64,000 nucleotides of DNA, taken from Pseudoroseicyclus tamaricis (GTDB taxonomy: Bacteria; Pseudomonadota; Alphaproteobacteria; Rhodobacterales; Rhodobacteraceae). Each line of letters starts with the position of its first letter. Position 1 is the stretch's first letter. The notes under the pieces were generated by a model. It was not told the DNA's origin, searched no databases, and worked only from the letters and a program-made list of their open reading frames with translations. Location: contig NZ_JAAFYS010000001.1 in NCBI RefSeq assembly GCF_012070395.1, positions 350,001 to 414,000 on the forward strand, given 5' to 3'. Below are positions 59,328 through 64,000 of the stretch, one piece after another. The translations under genes and the position numbers were made by a program.

Positions 59328-59984
59328 GTGAGGCGCGTGCGGGACGATGATGGCAGCAATTGCGCCGGCCCGGCCGCCACCCGCCGGCCCAGCCGCATCC
59401 GGGAGCGCAATCGAGAGGCGATCCTCGATGCGGCGCTGGAGGTCTTCTCCAAGAAGGGCTTTCGCGGCGCCACGCTCGACGAGATCGCGGGGGAGGCGGG
59501 CCTCTCCAAGCCCAACCTGCTCTACTACTTCCGCTCCAAGTCGGCGATGCATTCGGCGCTGCTCGAACGGATCCTGAGCACCTGGCTCGACCCGTTGCGC
59601 GCCCTCGACGAGACGGGAGATCCGCGCGGCGAGATCCTCGGCTACGTGCGCGGCAAGATGGAGATGTCGCGCCGCTACCCCCGTGAGAGCCGCCTTTTCG
59701 CCAACGAGGTCCTGCAGGGCGCCCCCCACGTCGCCGCCCGTCTCTCCGGCGAGCTGCGCGCGGTGGTGGACGAGAAGGCCGCGGTGATCGCCGGCTGGGT
59801 GGGGGAGGAGCGGCTGCCGCCCCTCGACGGCCACCACCTCATCATCTCCATCTGGGCGCTGACGCAGCACTATGCCGATTTCGAGGTGCAGATCGGCGCG
59901 GTGTTGGGTCGGGAAGACCCGTACCCCCGCGCCGAGGCGTTCCTCGAGATGCTGTTCACCCGGCTGATGGCGCCGGGACCCTGA
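59328..59984 (+). CDS. rutR: RutR-like TetR-family pyrimidine regulator
   Basis: The 218-residue repressor matches E. coli RutR closely in pattern. The helix-turn-helix is ATLDEIAGEAGLSKPNLLYYF, and the ligand domain has SRRYPRESRLFANEVLQGAP, VDEKAAVIAGWVGEERLPPLDGHHLI and IWALTQHYADFE. RutR senses uracil or thymine. The GTG at 59328 is chosen; a GTG at 59337 is also possible, and the longer frame starts with TTG. It is divergent from the glycosyltransferase-hyuC-hydA-ABC run, which it probably controls. I did not find a full RutR palindrome. Confidence 0.92.
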   Translation: MRRVRDDDGSNCAGPAATRRPSRIRERNREAILDAALEVFSKKGFRGATLDEIAGEAGLSKPNLLYYFRSKSAMHSALLERILSTWLDPLRALDETGDPRGEILGYVRGKMEMSRRYPRESRLFANEVLQGAPHVAARLSGELRAVVDEKAAVIAGWVGEERLPPLDGHHLIISIWALTQHYADFEVQIGAVLGREDPYPRAEAFLEMLFTRLMAPGP

Positions 59985-60015
59985 CGGCCATCTGTGACGG
60001 GCCGCTGCGGGCGCG

Positions 60016-60276
60016 TCAGTGCTTGCGCAGCGCCTCGATCAGCTCGTCCTTGTCCATGTCGGAGCGGCCCTCGATGCCAATCTCCTGCGCGCGCTCGTAG
60101 AGATCGTCCTTCGTCCACTCCTCGTAGGAGGGCGCCTTGCCGCCCTTCTTGGACGGGTGGTCCCCGGCGGCGCGGGCATTGGCGATCCGCGCAGCCTTCT
60201 CCTTCGATTCGCCCTGCTTGCGCAGTTCCTCGTAGGTGTCGTCGTCCTTGATCTGCGATCCGTGGTTCTTGGCCAT
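60016..60276 (-). CDS. Small Rho_N/SAP-like domain protein
   Basis: The 86-residue basic protein begins MAKNHGSQIKDDDTYEEL and continues with a KEKAARIANARAAG segment and a C-terminal Rho-N-like helix pair (WTKDDLYERAQEIGI and MDKDELIEALRKH). Such short proteins are widespread, uncharacterised and often stress-related. They may bind nucleic acid. It is convergent with rutR. Confidence 0.82.
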   Translation of the reverse strand: MAKNHGSQIKDDDTYEELRKQGESKEKAARIANARAAGDHPSKKGGKAPSYEEWTKDDLYERAQEIGIEGRSDMDKDELIEALRKH

Positions 60277-60329
60277 GACGTCCTCCTGTCGTTTGCTCGA
60301 AAACGCGGACTGCCCGGGCCTTGTTCCGG

Positions 60330-61340
60330 CTATTCCGCCGCCGTCGCCGCCGGTTTCGCCATGTCCGACAGGATCTCCGCTGCAATCTCGGTAGAGCGGA
60401 CGCGGGCGGCATGGTCGTGCATCATGCCGGTGATCATCACCTCGTCGGGGCGATGACGCTCCACCAGCTCCTCGATGCGGCGCCGCACCGTCTGCGGCCC
60501 GCCGACTGCGGAGCAGGAGAAGGCCTGCTCGACACCGGCCATCACCTCCGCCGGCACCTCGGAGAGGTCATGCGTCGGCGCCGGCAGCTTGCCGGGGCGA
60601 CCGGTGCGCAGGCGGGCGAAGGAGAGGATCTGCGAGGAGCGCTGGTACTCCGCCTCCTCGTCGCTGTCCGCCGCGCAGACACCCATCGCCATCATGAAGT
60701 ATGGCTCCGACAGGTACTGCGAGGGCTGGAAGCGGGTGCGGTAGATGTAGCTCGCCTCCTCCAGCATCGCGGGGGCGAAGTGGCTGGCGAAGGCGTAGGG
60801 CAGGCCGAGGTGCGCGGCGAGCTGTGCGCCGTAGAGCGAGGAGCCGAGGATCCAGACGGGCACGTTGGTGCCGGCGCCCGGTACGGCTTGAACCTTGGCG
60901 TGCTCCGCCCCGTCGGCGAAGTAGCCCATGATCTCCACCACGTCCTCGGGGAAGCGGTCGGCCCCTTGCATGTTGCGGCGCAGCGCCATGGCCGTCTGCA
61001 TGTCGGTGCCCGGCGCGCGGCCGAGGCCGAGGTCGATCCGCCCCGGGTAGAGCGTCGCCAGCGTGCCGAACTGCTCGGCCACCACGAGGGGCGCATGGTT
61101 GGGCAGCATCACGCCGCCGGAGCCGACGCGGATGGTCGACGTCGCCTCCGCCACGTGGCCGATGACGATGGAGGTCGCGGCCGAGGCGATGCCCGGCATG
61201 TTGTGGTGCTCCGCCAGCCAGTAGCGATGGAAGCCAAGGGCTTCGGCACGTTGGGCAAGGTCCCGCGTGTTGACGAGGGCCGTGCCGGCGTCGCTGCCCT
61301 CGGGGACGGCGGCGAGATCGAGAAGGGAATATCGGTTCAT
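60330..61340 (-). CDS. Luciferase-like (LLM class) flavin-dependent oxidoreductase
   Basis: The 336-residue enzyme has the LLM TIM-barrel pattern: [56 protein letters not shown] and [15 protein letters not shown]. It should use reduced flavin, and similar proteins are annotated as monooxygenases; the substrate is unknown. The ATG at 61340 has GGAG six bases upstream, and an in-frame ATG at 61346 has it too close. Confidence 0.92.
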   Translation of the reverse strand: MNRYSLLDLAAVPEGSDAGTALVNTRDLAQRAEALGFHRYWLAEHHNMPGIASAATSIVIGHVAEATSTIRVGSGGVMLPNHAPLVVAEQFGTLATLYPGRIDLGLGRAPGTDMQTAMALRRNMQGADRFPEDVVEIMGYFADGAEHAKVQAVPGAGTNVPVWILGSSLYGAQLAAHLGLPYAFASHFAPAMLEEASYIYRTRFQPSQYLSEPYFMMAMGVCAADSDEEAEYQRSSQILSFARLRTGRPGKLPAPTHDLSEVPAEVMAGVEQAFSCSAVGGPQTVRRRIEELVERHRPDEVMITGMMHDHAARVRSTEIAAEILSDMAKPAATAAE

Positions 61341-61512
61341 ATGCATCTCCGTTGATATTGAATTGGGATTTCCGCGTCTCGATGCAAGGCTCGCCTTTAC
61401 AGCCGGCACGCCGGATCATACGATCAATGCGTCGATGGGGGGACCAAGTGCCTGATTTGGCATGTCCCATCATTTCCCTGCCGCCCGGCTCGCGCAGATC
61501 GCAGGAGTTCCC

Positions 61513-62790
61513 ATGCTCGCAGACGAACATCCCCTTCAGGGTGACCGGCTCGATTTGCTGGAGGCCTACGGCATCCTCGACACGGAGCCGGAGGAGGAGT
61601 TCGACAGCATCACCCGCATCGCTGCGGCGGTGTGCAAGGTGCCGACGGCGCTGATTTCCTTCGTTTCGCATGACCGGCAATGGTTCAAGTCCCGCCTCGG
61701 CTGCGCGCTGGAGGAGACGGGGCTGGAAAGCTCGATCTGCAGCCATGCCATCCTCGGTACCGAACTCTTCGAGGTGCAGGATACGCAGGCCGATGCCCGC
61801 ACCGTGGACAACCCGCTCTGCCAGGGCGAGGACGCGTTCCGCTTCTATGCCGGGGTGCCGATCGTCGATCCGGGCACGGGCCTGCCGCTCGGCTCCGTCT
61901 GCGTGCTCGATACCCGGCCGCGCGAGCTGACGGAGATGCAAAAGCAGGTGCTCGGCGATCTGGCGCTGCAGGCGATGCGCCTGATCACGCTGCGCAACTC
62001 GGTGCAGCAGCAGGAGATGGCGGCGCGCGAGACGGATCACCGGATCAAGAATTCGCTGCAGTCCGTCGCCTCGCACATCCGCCTGCAGGTGCGGATGCTG
62101 CCGAAGGAGAATGTCGTCGCCCGCGAGGCGCTGCAGGCGACGGAGCAGCGGCTGAAGGCCATCGCCACGCTGCACGAGGCGCTGTGCTACTCGGGCACCG
62201 GCGAGGAGGTCGACCTGCCGGTCTACCTCGGCCGCATCCTGCGGCTCTCCCTCTCCGAGGCGCCGATGAACATCCGCCACAAGGCCGATCTGGCCGCCTG
62301 CAAGGTCGATCCGCGCACCGCGGCGGCGCTGGGCACGCTCGTCAACGAGATGGCGGTGAACGCCGTGCGCCACGCCTTCCCGGGCGGGCAGGAGGGGACG
62401 ATCTGTCTCACCGGCCACTACCTGCCGGATGGCCATTACGAGCTGACCTGCAGCGACGACGGCATCGGCCTGCCCGAGACACCGGAGCCAGTAGGCGCCA
62501 ATGGCCGGCCGCGCGGGCTGGGCCATGCGATCATCGAATCGATGCTTCAGCAGCTCGGCGCGCCCCACGCCGCCCCGGGCACGGCGCCCGGAGGCGGGAC
62601 GAGCCTCTCCGTGCCCTTCCGCCCCACCGGCCCGCGGCAACCGGGCCGGACCGCCGGCGAGGCCGTGAAGGCCGGCGCCGCCGCCGCCCTTGCCAGCCTC
62701 GGCGCGGCGGCGGGCGCCCCCCTCGGTGGCGAGCTCGGCGCCGGGACCAGCTTGCCGATCGGCGACGGCAGGGCAGATTCCGCCGCATGA
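61513..62790 (+). CDS. GAF-domain sensor histidine kinase (HisKA_2/HWE type)
   Basis: The 425-residue cytosolic kinase has a GAF domain (about 20-160, with SFVSHDRQWFKSRLG and FYAGVPIVDPGTGLPLGSVCV), the phospho-acceptor His in ETDHRIKNSLQSVASHIRL, and an HATPase domain with LVNEMAVNAVRHAF and SDDGIGL. Its GAF domain resembles those of light or redox sensors, but the chromophore is not evident. The last 45 residues are Ala/Gly/Pro-rich. The ATG at 61513 has AGGAG five bases upstream. No response regulator is adjacent. Confidence 0.9.
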   Translation: MLADEHPLQGDRLDLLEAYGILDTEPEEEFDSITRIAAAVCKVPTALISFVSHDRQWFKSRLGCALEETGLESSICSHAILGTELFEVQDTQADARTVDNPLCQGEDAFRFYAGVPIVDPGTGLPLGSVCVLDTRPRELTEMQKQVLGDLALQAMRLITLRNSVQQQEMAARETDHRIKNSLQSVASHIRLQVRMLPKENVVAREALQATEQRLKAIATLHEALCYSGTGEEVDLPVYLGRILRLSLSEAPMNIRHKADLAACKVDPRTAAALGTLVNEMAVNAVRHAFPGGQEGTICLTGHYLPDGHYELTCSDDGIGLPETPEPVGANGRPRGLGHAIIESMLQQLGAPHAAPGTAPGGGTSLSVPFRPTGPRQPGRTAGEAVKAGAAAALASLGAAAGAPLGGELGAGTSLPIGDGRADSAA

Positions 62791-62869
62791 GACGGGCGTC
62801 CCGCCCTGCCTGACCGCCAGATGGCGGCTCTTGCCGGGGTGAGGCGGCAGGATTATATGCTCGGCCGCT

Positions 62870-62888
62870 GAAGCCCTCCTGGGGCTTC
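62870..62888. terminator. Small hairpin upstream of kup
   Basis: A 7-bp stem GAAGCCC/GGGCTTC with five-base loop lies 18 bp before the kup start and about 80 bp after the kinase gene. It may end kinase transcription or form part of the kup leader; there is no T-tract. Confidence 0.4.
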
Positions 62889-62905
62889 CTCCTTCGGGGT
62901 TCCCC

Positions 62906-64000
62906 ATGTCTGCCTTCGACGCCGGCTATGCCGGTGATCGGCAGCCGTCCGTATCCGGCACACTCTCCCTCAGCCTCGGCTCCGCCGGGATCGTCTATGG
63001 CGATATTGGCACCAGCCCGCTCTACGCGCTCCGCGAGAGCCTGCGTGCCGCGGCCCCGGCCGATCCGGCGCTCGCCGCAGCCGCCGCCAGCGCCAATGTC
63101 ACCGGCGTCGTCTCGCTGCTCGTCTGGCTGCTGATCGTCATCGTGACGCTGAAGTACGTCGTGCTCATGCTGCGGGCCGACAACAGGGGGGAGGGGGGCA
63201 CGCTCTCCCTCCTCGCGCTCTGCGAGCGGGCGCTGGGGCGGCGGGGCCGCTGGGTGCTCATCGCCGGCATCGTCGGCACGGCGCTGTTCTTCGGCGACGC
63301 GATGATCACCCCGGCCATCTCGGTGCTCTCGGCGACGGAGGGGCTCACCTACCTCTCTCCCGGCTTCGAGCGCTGGGTGCTGCCGGCGGCGGTGGGCATC
63401 CTCGTGCTGCTCTTCCTCGCGCAGCGCAGCGGCACGGCACGGGTCGGGCGCTGGTTCGGCCCGATCATGCTGGTCTGGTTCGTCACCCTCGCGGCGCTCG
63501 GCCTGCGGCAGATCATCGCCGAGCCGCGCATCCTGCTGGCCCTGAACCCGGTGGTCGGCATCTCCTTCCTTCTGACGCATCTCGGCGCCGCCATGCCGAT
63601 CCTCGGCGCGGTCTTCCTCGCCGTGACGGGGGCCGAGGCGCTTTATGCCGACATGGGCCACTTCGGGCGTCGGCCGATCCGCCTCGCCTGGTTCGCGCTG
63701 GTGCTGCCGGGGCTGATGCTCGCCTACCTCGGGCAGGGGGCGCTCGTCCTCTCCCGGCCTGAGGCGGCGGCGGACCCGTTCTTCCTGATGGTGCCGGAGG
63801 CGGCGCTGCCGGCCCTGCTCGTCCTCGCCGCGGCGGCGACGATCATCGCCGCGCAGGCGGTGATCACCGGCGCCTTCTCCGTCGCCCATCAGGCGGCGCA
63901 GCTGGGGCTGGTGCCGCGCCTGCGCGCCCGCCACACGTCAGAGACGCATGCCGGGCAGATCTACCTGCCGCAGGTGAACCTGCTGCTCTTCCTCTTCGTG
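62906..64000 (+). CDS. kup: KUP system potassium uptake protein, 5' part
   Basis: The reading frame is open from the ATG at 62906 to the window edge (365 codons of about 630 expected). KUP/HAK landmarks are SAGIVYGDIGTSPLYALRES, LKYVVLMLRADNRGEGGTLSLL, GTALFFGDAMITPAISVLSA, GAEALYADMGHFGRRPIRLAW and FSVAHQAAQLGLVPRL. It is a K+/H+ symporter of the inner membrane. The C-terminal part is outside the window. Confidence 0.95.
   Translation, partial: MSAFDAGYAGDRQPSVSGTLSLSLGSAGIVYGDIGTSPLYALRESLRAAAPADPALAAAAASANVTGVVSLLVWLLIVIVTLKYVVLMLRADNRGEGGTLSLLALCERALGRRGRWVLIAGIVGTALFFGDAMITPAISVLSATEGLTYLSPGFERWVLPAAVGILVLLFLAQRSGTARVGRWFGPIMLVWFVTLAALGLRQIIAEPRILLALNPVVGISFLLTHLGAAMPILGAVFLAVTGAEALYADMGHFGRRPIRLAWFALVLPGLMLAYLGQGALVLSRPEAAADPFFLMVPEAALPALLVLAAAATIIAAQAVITGAFSVAHQAAQLGLVPRLRARHTSETHAGQIYLPQVNLLLFLFV

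Overview
The window is high-GC DNA (roughly 70% by eye) with the gene content of an alphaproteobacterium, most likely Rhodobacteraceae. Pointers are the complete urtABCDE urea importer, a RutR-controlled reductive pyrimidine (hydantoinase-type) cluster, a MoxR/DUF58 pair, an ECF sigma plus VWA (YfbK-type) pair, a Zur-znuABC locus, and an intergenic motif ending in GGCCAGATGAA that I recall from Rhodobacterales genomes. I found no complete tRNA, rRNA, CRISPR array, prophage or transposase gene.

Layout. 0-6.6 kb: MoxR ATPase and DUF58 (minus), a divergent DUF1285 protein, a hydroxypyruvate-isomerase-like protein lacking both catalytic glutamates, then a VWA protein and its ECF sigma factor. 6.8-15.8 kb: a secreted CehA/McbA-type PHP hydrolase, a DMT transporter, a GAF-EAL phosphodiesterase, a Na+/Ca2+ antiporter and a secreted phytase-like protein. 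16.2-22.4 kb: urtABCDE. 22.7-31.9 kb: succinate-semialdehyde dehydrogenase, rpe, a two-component system preceded by a coupled 39-codon ORF, a uronate-dehydrogenase-like/FAD-oxidase pair, GlsB, a small acidic protein and dapE. 32.0-41.1 kb (minus): rnr, an AT-richer SEFIR/TIR-domain gene, a ribose-type sugar ABC importer, a sugar transferase and a CDP-alcohol phosphotransferase. 41.3-48.0 kb: a GH63-like hydrolase, znuB-znuC-zur divergent from znuA, a TolB-like protein and galE. 48.2-60.0 kb: a minus-strand run with glycosyltransferase, hyuC, lipoprotein, GH114, hydA, VOC protein, membrane protein and an NMT1/THI5-type ABC importer, with rutR divergent at the head. 60-64 kb: a small Rho_N-like protein, a luciferase-like oxidoreductase, a GAF histidine kinase and the 5' part of kup.

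The most unusual material lies between genes. Four 46-bp units, each made of two 22-bp palindromes 2 bp apart, sit behind urtB (two units), znuB and hydA. They change by compensatory substitutions. A second family of 150-260 bp composite palindromic elements sits mainly between convergent genes. The strongest coding oddities are the isomerase-like protein without its catalytic glutamates, the low-GC SEFIR gene, and a translationally coupled 52-codon ORF that fuses a permease-like N-terminus to an ABC-ATPase-like C-terminus.
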